Shown in pieces: positions 32,349 to 41,312 of a stretch of 64,000 bases of DNA (position 1 is its first letter; each line of letters begins with the position of its first letter). The notes under the pieces were generated by a model, which searched no databases, was not told where the DNA came from, and saw only the letters and a program-made list of their open reading frames with translations. The translations under genes and the position numbers were made by a program. The DNA is taken from contig NZ_JAAGLY010000001.1 in the NCBI RefSeq assembly GCF_010548375.1, positions 682,001 to 746,000 on the forward strand. Reading direction: 5' to 3'. This DNA is from Streptomyces sp. SID13726 (GTDB lineage Bacteria > Actinomycetota > Actinomycetes > Streptomycetales > Streptomycetaceae).

Positions 32349-33431
32349 ATGGGGTTGTTCGTCTTTCTGCCACTGGTCCTGCCGCTCACGGCCTGGCCCA
32401 TCGCCCGGCTCGCCGAGCAGCATCTGCACCCACGCGTCGCCACCCGGCTGCTGACCGCCGTGGCCGGCGTGATGGCCCTGTGCAGCACGGTCTGCCTCGG
32501 CCTGCTCATGGTCGTCGGCACCGCGCAGCTGCCCGGCAACCCGCTGCCCGACGGCTGGTCCGACCCGGAGGTGCGGGCGGCCGTGCCCTACGACGAGGTC
32601 GCGGGCAAGGCCGCCATCCCGGGCCTCCTCGCCGTCGCCGCGGTGGGCTTGCGCACGCTGTGGCGGCACGGCCGGGTGCGCCGCCGCGCCCATCGCGCGC
32701 TGACCGGGCTGCCGGGCACGGAGGTCGCGGTGCTCGCCGACGAACTGCCGTACGCCTACGCCCTTCCCGGCGGCACCCGCGACCGCATCGTGGTGACCAC
32801 GGCCCTGCTCACCGGCCTGCGGCCCGCCGAGCGCCGCGCCCTGTTCGCCCACGAGCGCGCCCACCTGGCCGCCCGCCACCACCGCTTCCTGCTGGTCGTC
32901 CAGCTGGCCGCGGGCGCCAACCCCTTCCTGCGGCCCCTGCGTACGGCCGTCTCGTACACGGCGGAGCGCTGGGCCGATGAGGAGGCGGCCCGCGTGGTCG
33001 GCGACCGCAGGACCGTGGCGCAGGCGATCGGCAGAGCGGCCCTGATCTCCCGCGGCACACCGGTCCCGACGCTGGCGGGTTTCGCGGCCCCGGGGCGCGG
33101 GCGCACCGGTCTCGGCTTCGGCGGGGCCCGGTGTTCCGGTCCCGCCGCTCCGGTGCGGAGGCTCGTCGCCCGCCGCGGCCCGGCGCCGGGGTCCTCCGGT
33201 TCGGGCGACCCGGGCTCCGCGCTGCCCCGTTTCGCCCTGCCGGGCCCCGTGCCACGGCGGGTGGCCGCCCTGCTGGGGCCCGCGCCCGCGACCCGCAGCT
33301 GGCCCTCGCTGTTCACGGCCGTGGGGGCGGCGGCCTGGACGGCTGCCGCCGGTACGGCCATGTCGGCGATGTCCTCCGCGAACTCGGCGCTGACCCTGGC
33401 CCTGGTGCTGCACGCGGCGACGCCCCTGTAG
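32349..33431 (+). CDS. M56-family membrane metallopeptidase (BlaR1-like)
   Basis: 360 residues. Hydrophobic helices lie near residues 1-20, 35-56 and 92-105; the zinc protease motif HERAH is near residue 170 (LFAHERAHLAARHH), with a later Glu in AERWADEEAAR. No penicillin-binding domain follows, so the inducing signal is not a β-lactam; a Gly/Pro-rich stretch and two C-terminal hydrophobic segments end the protein. It probably senses an envelope signal and cleaves the adjacent BlaI-like repressor. Confidence 0.87.
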   Translation: MGLFVFLPLVLPLTAWPIARLAEQHLHPRVATRLLTAVAGVMALCSTVCLGLLMVVGTAQLPGNPLPDGWSDPEVRAAVPYDEVAGKAAIPGLLAVAAVGLRTLWRHGRVRRRAHRALTGLPGTEVAVLADELPYAYALPGGTRDRIVVTTALLTGLRPAERRALFAHERAHLAARHHRFLLVVQLAAGANPFLRPLRTAVSYTAERWADEEAARVVGDRRTVAQAIGRAALISRGTPVPTLAGFAAPGRGRTGLGFGGARCSGPAAPVRRLVARRGPAPGSSGSGDPGSALPRFALPGPVPRRVAALLGPAPATRSWPSLFTAVGAAAWTAAAGTAMSAMSSANSALTLALVLHAATPL

Positions 33432-33466
33432 CCGACGCGGGCCGGGAGGGCGTCCCCGCGCGTGAC

Positions 33467-34435
33467 TCAGTCCTCCTCGTCGCCCTCGAAGAAGTCGCCG
33501 ACCTCGTCGATCACCTCGGCCGCGACCATCCCGCCCACGACACCGACCGCGAGTCCGGCCGCGCCCGCGGCCACGGCGGTGCCGATGCCCGGTCCCGAGC
33601 GGTGGCCGTCGTGGCGGTCCTCGTGGTGGTGCTCGCCGTGCGCGTAGTGGCTCTCGTGCCCGTACGACCCCCGGTGCTCGACCAACTGGCTGATCCACCC
33701 GTCCACTTCGGTGTTCCAGTCCCGGACGTCGTGGTGGCCGACGAAGACGCGGGTCAGGGCGTCCTGGCCCGACGAGAAGAGCCCGCCGCGCTTGTCCGCC
33801 TCCAGGACGACCTCCAGACCCGCGGGGCCCGCCAGGAAGGTCACCTCGATCTCGTTCACCTGGTGCGCGTAGCGCGGGGACGGGGTGATCTCGATCTCCT
33901 GGTAGAACGGCAACTGCTGGCCGGTGCCGCCGATCCGCCCGTACTCCAGGTCGGCCGACCTGAAGCCGAAGCCCAGCTGCCCGAAGGCCTCCAGGATCGC
34001 CTCCTGCGCCGGCAGCGCCGTCACGGTCAGCTGGTCCAGGTCGCCCTTGTCCTTCGCGCCGGCCACCGCCAGCTCGGTGCGCAGCCCCAGCACGACGCCC
34101 AGCGGCTGGCCGTACAGCTCGGTGATCGGTGTCTCCCACGGCAGCGTCACCGTGAACGGCACGCTGTGCCGCTCGCCCGCCGCGAGCCGGAAGCCGCCGC
34201 CGACGGTGAACCGCTCGAAGACGACGACCCCCTCGCTCTCGCCGTCCTCGTGCTCGGCCTCGACCCGCGCCACCAGTTCCAGGCCGATGTGCTCGATGTC
34301 GAAGTCGGCCTCGCCGCCCACCAGATGGACCTGCCCCGACAGTCCGCCGCCCGGCCGGACCGCGCCCGGGTCGAGGACCGTGTCCACCGTGGGCCCGCCC
34401 ACGCCGAGCGAGCCGAGCAGCCGTTTGAACACCAT
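33467..34435 (-). CDS. spo0M: Spo0M-family protein
   Basis: 322 residues from ATG 34435, where the family start M-x-F-K-R-L-L lies; a GTG 4 codons earlier is possible. The arrestin-like Spo0M core covers about 1-245 (GGLSGQVHLVGGEADFDIEH, SVPFTVTLPWETPITELYG, FLAGPAGLEVVLEADKRGGL). A His-rich segment (HESHYAHGEHHHEDRHDGH) follows, then a hydrophobic Gly/Ala tail ending in acidic residues. In Bacillus Spo0M affects sporulation control; in Streptomyces the role is open. A BlaI-type operator lies 35 bases upstream. Confidence 0.87.
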   Translation of the reverse strand: MVFKRLLGSLGVGGPTVDTVLDPGAVRPGGGLSGQVHLVGGEADFDIEHIGLELVARVEAEHEDGESEGVVVFERFTVGGGFRLAAGERHSVPFTVTLPWETPITELYGQPLGVVLGLRTELAVAGAKDKGDLDQLTVTALPAQEAILEAFGQLGFGFRSADLEYGRIGGTGQQLPFYQEIEITPSPRYAHQVNEIEVTFLAGPAGLEVVLEADKRGGLFSSGQDALTRVFVGHHDVRDWNTEVDGWISQLVEHRGSYGHESHYAHGEHHHEDRHDGHRSGPGIGTAVAAGAAGLAVGVVGGMVAAEVIDEVGDFFEGDEED

Positions 34436-34469
34436 GGCGGTATTCACTCCCCATTCTCCGTTGCTTTTC

Positions 34470-34485
34470 TCTACAGGTGCGTAGA
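34470..34485. promoter_or_regulatory. BlaI-type operator, site 2 (spo0M/CNNM cluster)
   Basis: TCTACAGGTGCGTAGA shares the TCTACAG half and the GTAGA end with the site in front of the BlaI gene; the arms TCTAC/GTAGA pair. It lies 35 bases upstream of the spo0M start and 158 bases upstream of the divergent CNNM cluster. Confidence 0.7.
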
Positions 34486-34642
34486 AGCATAGGGTGATCG
34501 CACCCCGCCAGGTTGCTTTGCCTGTCCTTTACCATTGGGTGAGACCAGTCCCGACCCGAAGGAGCCACGGACCCGCAATGGGTGAGCCTCCCAGTACCGA
34601 CCGCGCCGCGTCCCACCCGTACGGGCGAGCGGGGGTGGCCAG

Positions 34643-35959
34643 GTGACCGAGATCCTGCTGCTCGCGCTGGCCCTGCTGCTGACGCTGGCGTGTGCCGTGT
34701 TCGTCGCCGCCGAGTTCTCCCTGACCACCGTCGAGCGCGGTGACCTGGAGCGGGCCGCCGAGTCCGGTGAGCGGGGCGCCGAGGGCGCCCTGAAGGCCGT
34801 ACGCCGGCTGACCTTCCAGCTCTCCGGCGCCCAGCTCGGCATCACCGTCACCTCCCTGGTGATCGGCATGCTCGCCGAACCCTCCCTCGCGGCCCTCCTC
34901 AGAGGCCCGCTGGCGGCGATCGGCCTGGGCGGAGCCTCCGCGCCGGTGGCGACCGCGCTGGGCGTGGCCCTGTCCACCGTCGTGCTGATGGTGGTCGGCG
35001 AGCTGGTGCCGAAGAACTGGGCCATCTCCCGCCCCCTGGCCGTCGCCAAGGTGGTGGCCGGACCGCAGGCCGCCTTCACCGCCCTCTTCGGCCCGTTCAT
35101 CCGGCATCTCAACAACACCGCGAACCGGTTCGTACGACGCTTCGGCCTGGAGCCCGCCGAGGAGCTGGCCTCCGCCCGCAGCCCCGAGGAGCTGGTCGCG
35201 CTCGCCGAGCGCTCGGCCGCCGAGGGCGCCCTGGAGGCCGACTCCGCCGAGCTGTTCGTGCGCACCCTGCACCTGGGCGAGCTGACCGCGGAGAACGTCA
35301 TGACCCCGCGCGTCGACGTCAAGGCCCTGGAGACCCACGCGACCGCGGCCGACGCCGCGAACCTCACCCACGCCACCGGCCTGTCCCGCTTCCCGGTCTA
35401 CCGCGACAGCCTGGACGAGGTCGTCGGCACCGTGCACATCCGGGACGTGCTCGCCCTGGAGCCCGGCAAGCGGGCCGTCACCCCGGTCACCGAACTCGCC
35501 ACCGCGCCCCTGCTGGTCCCGGACAGCCTCACCGCCGACCGGCTCCTGGAGCGGCTGCGGGCCACCCGCACCATGGCCGTCGTCATCGACGAATACGGCG
35601 GCACCGCGGGCGTGGCCACCGTCGAGGACATCGTCGAGGAGGTCGTCGGCGAGGTCCGCGACGAACACGACCCCGTCGAAGTGCCCGACCTGCGGCCCGC
35701 CGGTGCCGGGACCTGGGAGGCGGAAGGCTCCGTCCGCGTCGACCGGCTCGGCGGAATAGGCCTCACCGCGCCCGAGGGGCCGTACGAAACCGTGGCCGGA
35801 CTGGTCGCCACCCGGCTCGCCCGTATCCCCGCCAAGGGCGACGACATCGAGGTCGACGGCGGCTGGCGCCTTGAGGTCCTGGAGGTCGAGCACCACCGCG
35901 CCGACCGGGTCCGGATCACCGCGCCGGTCCTGGTCCGGACGGGGGAGGAGTCCCGATGA
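34643..35959 (+). CDS. CNNM/CBS 'hemolysin' protein, long form (pair A)
   Basis: 438 residues: CNNM/DUF21 transmembrane domain about 1-185 (FVAAEFSLTTVERGDLERAA, LSGAQLGITVTSLVIGMLAE, VGELVPKNWAISRP), two CBS domains about 205-325 (VMTPRVDVKALE, VIDEYGGTAGVATVEDIVEE) and a CorC/HlyC domain about 335-430. The family moves Mg2+/Co2+ or senses divalent cations; haemolysis itself is not implied. GTG start. The stop overlaps the next ATG (ATGA). Confidence 0.88.
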   Translation: MTEILLLALALLLTLACAVFVAAEFSLTTVERGDLERAAESGERGAEGALKAVRRLTFQLSGAQLGITVTSLVIGMLAEPSLAALLRGPLAAIGLGGASAPVATALGVALSTVVLMVVGELVPKNWAISRPLAVAKVVAGPQAAFTALFGPFIRHLNNTANRFVRRFGLEPAEELASARSPEELVALAERSAAEGALEADSAELFVRTLHLGELTAENVMTPRVDVKALETHATAADAANLTHATGLSRFPVYRDSLDEVVGTVHIRDVLALEPGKRAVTPVTELATAPLLVPDSLTADRLLERLRATRTMAVVIDEYGGTAGVATVEDIVEEVVGEVRDEHDPVEVPDLRPAGAGTWEAEGSVRVDRLGGIGLTAPEGPYETVAGLVATRLARIPAKGDDIEVDGGWRLEVLEVEHHRADRVRITAPVLVRTGEESR

Positions 35960-36978
35960 CCACCGTGCAGCTGCTCGTCGGCGCCCTGACGCTGCTGACC
36001 AACGCCTTCTTCGTGGGCGGCGAGTTCGCCCTGATCTCCGTGCGCCGCAGCCAGATCGAGCCACGCGCGCGTGCGGGCCACAAGCGGGCCCGGATGACCC
36101 TGTGGGGTCTCGAACACCTCTCCGCGATGATGGCCACCGCCCAGCTCGGCATCACCGTCTCCTCGCTGGTCCTCGGCGCAGTCGCCGAACCGGCCGTCGC
36201 GCACCTCCTGGAGCCCGGCTTCGAGGCGGCCGGCGTCCCGGACGGGCTGGTCCACCCGATCGCCTTCGTGATCGCGCTCTCGCTGGCCACCTATCTGCAC
36301 ATGCTGATCGGCGAGATGGTCCCGAAGAACATCGCCCTCGCCGCCCCCGTGCCCACCGCGCTCCTCCTCGGACCGCCGCTGGTGGCGCTCACGCGCGCGC
36401 TCAGGCCGTTCGTGTTCGGCATCAACGCCTTCGCCAACACCCTGCTGAAGCTGCTGCGCGTGGAGCCCAAGGACGAGGTCGAGTCGGTCTTCACCGACGA
36501 CCAGCTCGCCCGGATGGTCGTCGAGGCCGGTGAGGCGGGGCTGCTCTCGCCCGCCGACGGCGAACGGCTCAGGGACGCCCTGGAGCTGGGCACCCGCCCG
36601 GTCGGCGAGATCCTCGTCCCGGTCCCCAAGATGCGGACCGTCGACGCCTCGGTCACCCCGGCCCGCCTGGAGCGGCTGGCCGCCGACGCCGGCTACTCCC
36701 GCTTCCCGGTCACCGGACCCGACGGCACCCTGCTGGGCTATCTGCACATCAAGGACACCCTCGGGGTCACCGACCGCGACCGGCCCTTCCCGCGCTCCGC
36801 CCTGCACCCGGTCACCCGGGTCCGCATCGACACCCCGCTGGACGACACCCTCACCGCGCTGCGCGCCGGTGGCAGCCACCTGGCCGCGGTCACCGGGGAG
36901 GCCGGTGCCGTGCTCGGCTTCGTGACCATGGAAGATGTCCTGTCCGAGCTGGTCGGCCCGGCACCGGCCGCGCTGTGA
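35956..36978 (+). CDS. CNNM/CBS protein, short form (pair A)
   Basis: 340 residues with CNNM (FVGGEFALISVRRSQIEPRA, GEMVPKNIALAAP) and tandem CBS domains (ILVPVPKMRTVDASVTPARL, GAVLGFVTMEDVLSELVG), but no CorC/HlyC domain. It overlaps the previous gene by 4 bases, so the two are co-translated, perhaps as a heterodimer. A short hairpin (GGGAAC-GCC-GTTCCC, 37014-37028) follows. Confidence 0.87.
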   Translation: MTTVQLLVGALTLLTNAFFVGGEFALISVRRSQIEPRARAGHKRARMTLWGLEHLSAMMATAQLGITVSSLVLGAVAEPAVAHLLEPGFEAAGVPDGLVHPIAFVIALSLATYLHMLIGEMVPKNIALAAPVPTALLLGPPLVALTRALRPFVFGINAFANTLLKLLRVEPKDEVESVFTDDQLARMVVEAGEAGLLSPADGERLRDALELGTRPVGEILVPVPKMRTVDASVTPARLERLAADAGYSRFPVTGPDGTLLGYLHIKDTLGVTDRDRPFPRSALHPVTRVRIDTPLDDTLTALRAGGSHLAAVTGEAGAVLGFVTMEDVLSELVGPAPAAL

Positions 36979-37075
36979 CCGGCGCGCGGGCGTGACGTAC
37001 GGCTGGTAGACCTGGGAACGCCGTTCCCGGCCCGGCCGTTCACCCGATGAACATCACTATCGAAGGAGCAAGCCC

Positions 37076-37126
37076 GTGTCCGCCCCATCGACGGACTCCC
37101 GCCCGACGCGATCGACGCGCCGTTGA
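37076..37126 (+). CDS. Possible 16-residue leader peptide coupled to the third CNNM gene
   Basis: A strong AAGGAG (37063-37068) stands 7 bases before GTG 37076, which opens a 16-codon frame (MSAPSTDSRPTRSTRR). Its TGA (37124-37126) overlaps the TTG start of the CNNM protein at 37123. This looks like translational coupling by a leader. Alternatively a single-base change displaced the true start; the CNNM start at 37123 has no ribosome site of its own. Confidence 0.4.
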   Translation: MSAPSTDSRPTRSTRR

Positions 37127-38445
37127 GTACCACCAGTGCCGTCCTGGGCCTGCTGGCCGTGTTCCTGCTGACCGCGGGCACCGGCTACTTCGTCGCCCAG
37201 GAGTTCGCGTACGTCTCGGCGGACCGCCTCGCCCTCGCCCGCGCCGCGGAGGCCGGTGACAAGAAGGCCGCCCGCGCGCTCAAGGTGCTGGAGCGGCTGT
37301 CGTTCATGCTCTCCGGCGCCCAGCTGGGCATCACGGTCACCGGTCTGGTCGTCGGCTTCATCGCCGAACCCTCGGTCTCCGCGCTGCTCAAGCCGGTTCT
37401 CACCGGCATGGGCATCCCCGAAGGGGCGGTCGGCGGCATCTCCGTCGTGCTGGCGTTCGTCCTGGCCACCGTCGTCCAGATGGTCCTCGGCGAGCTGGCC
37501 CCGAAGAACCTCGCGATCGCCGTCCCCGAGCAGCTGGCCAAGGCCCTCGCGCCCTCCACGATCGCCTACCTCAAGGTCGTCGGCCCGCTGGTGCGCGTCT
37601 TCGACGGCGCCGCCAACCGGCTGCTGCGCGGGATCGGCATCGAACCCGTCGAGGAACTCCACCACGGCGCCACCCTGGAGGAGCTGGGCCATCTCATCGG
37701 CGAGTCCCACGAACAGGGCGAGCTGCCCAAGGACACCGCCGAACTCCTCGACCACGCCCTGGAGTTCTCCGAGCGCACCCTCGACGAGGTGATGGTGCCG
37801 CGCGTCGACGCCGTCTTCGTCCGCAAGGACGCCACCGCCGCCGAGGCCGTCGACCTGATCGCCAAGCACGGCCACTCCACCTACCCCCTGCTCGGCGACC
37901 ACCCGGACGACGTCCCGGGCGTCCTGGGCGTACGCGAGCTGATGCGGCTGTCCGCGGACGAGCTGTCCCGGGCCACCGCGGGCGCCCTCGCCCGCACCCC
38001 GCTGCTGCTGCCGGACACGCTTCCGCTGCCGGAGGCCGTCGAGCAGATGCGGGAGCGGGACGACGAGTTCGCGGTCGTCCTCGACGAGCACGGCGGGGTC
38101 GCCGGGATCGTCACCTACGAGGACATCGCCGAGGAACTGGTCGGCGACATCGCCGACGAGACCGACACCGTCACCGAGATCGCCGTCGCGGACGGGCCGG
38201 GCTGGCTGGTGGACGCGGGCCGCCGTCTCGACGAGGTCGCCGAGGCCACCGGTGTCGAACTGCCCGAGGAGGACGACTACGACACCGTGGCCGGCCTGAT
38301 CGTCGACCGGCTCGGCCGCTTCCCGGCGATCGGCGACCGGATCACCGTGGACCTGCCGGACGGCGGGTGCGCGCGGATCGACGTACGCACTCTGGACCGG
38401 CATGTGCCGGAGCGGGTCCGCATCGAGAGGACGGGCGAGGCATGA
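37123..38445 (+). CDS. CNNM/CBS 'hemolysin' protein, long form (pair B)
   Basis: 440 residues with the same layout as the first long protein: CNNM (FVAQEFAYVSADRLALARAA, LSGAQLGITVTGLVVGFIAE, LGELAPKNLAIAVP), CBS pair (EVMVPRVDAVFVRKDA, VLDEHGGVAGIVTYEDIAEE) and CorC/HlyC end. The LSGAQLGITVT segment is identical to that of pair A. The start is a TTG overlapping the stop of a short upstream frame. It overlaps the next gene by 4 bases. Confidence 0.86.
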   Translation: MSTTSAVLGLLAVFLLTAGTGYFVAQEFAYVSADRLALARAAEAGDKKAARALKVLERLSFMLSGAQLGITVTGLVVGFIAEPSVSALLKPVLTGMGIPEGAVGGISVVLAFVLATVVQMVLGELAPKNLAIAVPEQLAKALAPSTIAYLKVVGPLVRVFDGAANRLLRGIGIEPVEELHHGATLEELGHLIGESHEQGELPKDTAELLDHALEFSERTLDEVMVPRVDAVFVRKDATAAEAVDLIAKHGHSTYPLLGDHPDDVPGVLGVRELMRLSADELSRATAGALARTPLLLPDTLPLPEAVEQMRERDDEFAVVLDEHGGVAGIVTYEDIAEELVGDIADETDTVTEIAVADGPGWLVDAGRRLDEVAEATGVELPEEDDYDTVAGLIVDRLGRFPAIGDRITVDLPDGGCARIDVRTLDRHVPERVRIERTGEA

Positions 38446-39485
38446 GCTTCCCTACGGCGATCTTCGTCACCGTCCTGCTGCTGATCGGCAGCGGGTTCTT
38501 CGTCGCCGCCGAGTTCGCGCTGGTCGCCGCCAAGCGGCACCGCATGGAGAAGGCCGCCGCGGAAGGCCGTCGCGGTGCGAAGGCGGCGCTGGCCGGGATG
38601 CGTGAGCTGTCCCTGATGCTGGCGGGCGCCCAACTCGGCATCACCGTCTGCACCCTGGGCCTCGGCTCGGTCTCCAAGCCCGCGATCTCCCACGAACTCG
38701 ACCCGCTGCTCCATGACCTGGGCCTGCCCAGCGCGCTCAGCTACGGCGTGGCCTTCGTGTTCGCCATGATCGTCGTGGTGTTCCTGCACATGGTGGTCGG
38801 TGAGATGGCCCCCAAGTCCTGGGCCATCGCCCACCCCGAGAGTTCCGCGATGCTCCTCTCGCCGCCCTTCCGGGGTGTCGTCAAGGTCGTCCGGCCGCTG
38901 ATCTCGGTGCTCAACCGGATGAGCAACACGCTGGTACGGCTGTGCCGGGTCACCCCGCGCGACGAGCTGACCGCCGTGCACAACCGTGAGCAACTGACCC
39001 ATCTGGTCGAGGAGTCGGAGCGGCTCGGACTGATCAGCGAGGCTGACTCCGAGCTGCTCACCCGCTCGCTCACCGAGCCCGATACGCCGGTGCGTGAACT
39101 CCAGATCCCGGCCGCGGAGATCACCTCGGTACCGGGCACCGCCGACCTCGACGCGATCCTGCGCACGGCCGCCGAGCACGACCGTACGCGGATGGTGGTG
39201 CGCGAGGGCCGGGAGGGGGACGGGGTCCCGGGGGACCGGATCCTCGGCTCCCTGCACGCGCGCGACGCGCTCGTCGCCCGCGCGCAGGGCCGCGCCGGCA
39301 CCGCCCGCACCCTCGCCCGCCCGATCCCGGAGCTGACCTGCACCACCACGGTCGCCGACGCGATCGACCTGCTCCGCAGACACCGGGCGTCGCTGGCGGT
39401 CGTACGGGACGAGAACGGCGAGCTGACGGGCCTGGTGACCCTGGACGACCTCCTCGCCCGGTACCTCCAGCCTCAGGGAGGCTAA
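38442..39485 (+). CDS. CNNM/CBS protein, short form (pair B)
   Basis: 347 residues from the ATG at 38442, overlapping the previous TGA. CNNM (FFVAAEFALVAAKRHRMEKA, GEMAPKSWAIAHP) and CBS domains (IPAAEITSVPGTADLDAILR, TGLVTLDDLLARYL) are present and the CorC/HlyC domain is absent, as in the first short protein. It is the last of four consecutive paralogs. The stop overlaps the convergent idonate dehydrogenase gene by 4 bases. Confidence 0.87.
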   Translation: MSFPTAIFVTVLLLIGSGFFVAAEFALVAAKRHRMEKAAAEGRRGAKAALAGMRELSLMLAGAQLGITVCTLGLGSVSKPAISHELDPLLHDLGLPSALSYGVAFVFAMIVVVFLHMVVGEMAPKSWAIAHPESSAMLLSPPFRGVVKVVRPLISVLNRMSNTLVRLCRVTPRDELTAVHNREQLTHLVEESERLGLISEADSELLTRSLTEPDTPVRELQIPAAEITSVPGTADLDAILRTAAEHDRTRMVVREGREGDGVPGDRILGSLHARDALVARAQGRAGTARTLARPIPELTCTTTVADAIDLLRRHRASLAVVRDENGELTGLVTLDDLLARYLQPQGG

Positions 39486-40507
39486 CGCCGGTCGTCGAGA
39501 TCCAGCAGCACCTTCGAGGCGACCCTCCGGTCGTGGGCGATGTCGAAGGCCGCGCGGGACTCGGCGAGCGGGAAGGTGTGGGTCACGATCGCGTCGACCG
39601 GGAGGTCCCCGGCGAGCAGGGTGAGGGCCTCGTCGAACTCCGTGTCGAAGCGGAAGGCCCCGCGCAGGTCGAGTTCGCGGGTGACGGCGATGTTGCCCAG
39701 GAGGGGGACCTCGCCGGGCGGCAGCAGGCCGAGGAGGACGACGGTGCCGCCGCGCCGGACGCGTTCCACGCAGGTGCGCAGGCCCGCGGGGGCTCCGGAG
39801 GCCTCGACGGCGATGTCGAACTCCCCGCCCCAGGCGCCGGGTTCGTCCGCACGGACCGTCGCGGTGGCGCCGGACGCCGAGGCGATCCGCAGTGGGGTCT
39901 CCAGGAGGTCGCTCACCACGACCTCGGCGGCGCCCCGGTGGCTCAGTACCGCGGTGACCAGACAGCCGATCGGACCGGCCCCGGTGACCAGGACCCGCCG
40001 TCCGCGCACGTCACCGGCCCGGTGCACGGCGTGCAGGGCCACCGACAAGGGCTCCGCCAACACCGCGCGGCGCAGGGGGAGTTCCGGCGGCAGTGGACGG
40101 ATCTGCGCGGCGGGCACGGTCACCCGCTGGGCGAACCCGCCCTGGACGTGCGGGGTGCGGGCGGCGCTGCCGAGGTAGCGGGTGTCCGCGCAGATGTTGC
40201 GGTGCCCGGTGGCGCAGTGGACGCACCGGTCGCACGGGGTGGCCGGGTGCACGGCGACCGGGGTGCCGACCGCGGGACCGTCGGTGCCGGGGCCGACGCC
40301 CGCGACACGGCCGACGATCTCGTGCCCGAGCACCATCGGCTCCCGCACGTCGAAGTCCCCGACCCGGCCGTGCCGGTAGTAGTGCAGATCCGAGCCGCAG
40401 ATCCCGCCGAGGGCGACCGACACGGTCACCTGACCGGGGCCGGCGGCGACGGGCTCGCGCTCCTCGACGCGGAGGTCTCCCGCCTTGTGGACGACGCAGG
40501 CGTGCAT
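39482..40507 (-). CDS. idnD: L-idonate 5-dehydrogenase-like zinc alcohol dehydrogenase
   Basis: 341 residues from the ATG at 40507, preceded by AAGGAG. Medium-chain dehydrogenase: catalytic zinc ligands in GGICGSDLHYYRHGRVGDF and LGHE, structural zinc Cys in CDRCVHCATGHRNIC, NAD(P)-binding VTGAGPIGCLV. The YYRHGRVGDF segment is typical of IdnD/sorbitol-type enzymes. With the IdnO-like gene upstream on the same strand it would convert L-idonate to 5-ketogluconate and on to gluconate. No gluconate kinase is nearby. Confidence 0.82.
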   Translation of the reverse strand: MHACVVHKAGDLRVEEREPVAAGPGQVTVSVALGGICGSDLHYYRHGRVGDFDVREPMVLGHEIVGRVAGVGPGTDGPAVGTPVAVHPATPCDRCVHCATGHRNICADTRYLGSAARTPHVQGGFAQRVTVPAAQIRPLPPELPLRRAVLAEPLSVALHAVHRAGDVRGRRVLVTGAGPIGCLVTAVLSHRGAAEVVVSDLLETPLRIASASGATATVRADEPGAWGGEFDIAVEASGAPAGLRTCVERVRRGGTVVLLGLLPPGEVPLLGNIAVTRELDLRGAFRFDTEFDEALTLLAGDLPVDAIVTHTFPLAESRAAFDIAHDRRVASKVLLDLDDRR

Positions 40508-40541
40508 GTGGACGTCTCCTTCGATCACTGGAACAGGGGCC

Positions 40542-41312
40542 TCACAGGACGGACAGCATGCCTCCGTCGACGTACAGCACCTGGCCGTTGACGAAGTCGG
40601 ACGCGGGGGAGGACAGGTAGATCAGGGCGCCCACCAGGTCCTCGACGTTCCCCCAGCGCCCGGCCGGGGTCCGCTTGCGGACCCACGCGCTGAACTCCTC
40701 GTCGGCGACCAGGGCCGAGGTGAGCTCGGTGTCGAAGTAGCCGGGGCCGATGCCGTTGACCTGGATGCCGAGCGGGCCGAGGTCGGCGCACATGCCCTTG
40801 GTGAGCATCTTCAGACCGCCCTTGGTCGCCGAGTAGGGCGCGATGCCGGGGCGGACCGCCTCGCTCTGCAACGAGCAGATGTTGACGATCTTGCCGTGGC
40901 CGCGCGGGGCCATGCGGCGGGCGACCTCGCGGCCCACGAAGAACGCGCTGGTGAGGTTGGTGTCGACGAGCCTGCGCCAGTCCTCGTCGGTGAACTCCAG
41001 CAGGGGCGTGCGGTGTTGGACCCCGGTGTTGTTCACGAGGATGTCGAGCGGACCCGTCTCCTCCTCGACCCGGGCGATCCCGGCCGCGACCTCCGCCGAG
41101 TCCGTGACGTCGAAGGCGGCCGTGCGCACCCGGTCCCCGAAGGCGGCGGCGAGTTCCGCGCGGGCCTCCTCCAGTGTCTTGGCGTCCCGGCCGTTGAGGA
41201 CGACCGTGCAGCCCGCCTCCAGGAGTCCCTTGGCCAGCGCCTTGCCGATGCCCCGGCTGGAGCCGGTCACCAGGGCCACCTTGCCGGTGATGTCGAACAG
41301 GGGGTGGCTCAC
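40542..41312 (-). CDS. idnO: Gluconate 5-dehydrogenase-like SDR (IdnO)
   Basis: 256 residues, classical short-chain dehydrogenase: cofactor loop TGSSRGIGKALA near residue 16, NNTGV near 93, catalytic Ser in NICSLQSE and Tyr-x3-Lys in YSATKGG near 160. The MFDLTGKVALVTGSSRGIG-type opening and PAGRWGNVEDLVGALIYLSS fit gluconate 5-dehydrogenases. It overlaps the upstream 2-hydroxyacid dehydrogenase by 4 bases and lies 34 bases before idnD, so all three form an operon. Confidence 0.84.
   Translation of the reverse strand: MSHPLFDITGKVALVTGSSRGIGKALAKGLLEAGCTVVLNGRDAKTLEEARAELAAAFGDRVRTAAFDVTDSAEVAAGIARVEEETGPLDILVNNTGVQHRTPLLEFTDEDWRRLVDTNLTSAFFVGREVARRMAPRGHGKIVNICSLQSEAVRPGIAPYSATKGGLKMLTKGMCADLGPLGIQVNGIGPGYFDTELTSALVADEEFSAWVRKRTPAGRWGNVEDLVGALIYLSSPASDFVNGQVLYVDGGMLSVL

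Noticed and set aside
31875-34616. 913-codon minus-strand frame over blaI, M56 and spo0M
   Set aside because: Shadow of recognised genes; Arg/Gly-rich translation with no fold.
37047-37259. 70-codon frame before the third CNNM gene (MNITIEGAS...)
   Set aside because: It overlaps the CNNM coding sequence in another frame and becomes Arg-rich; the 16-codon leader is better supported.
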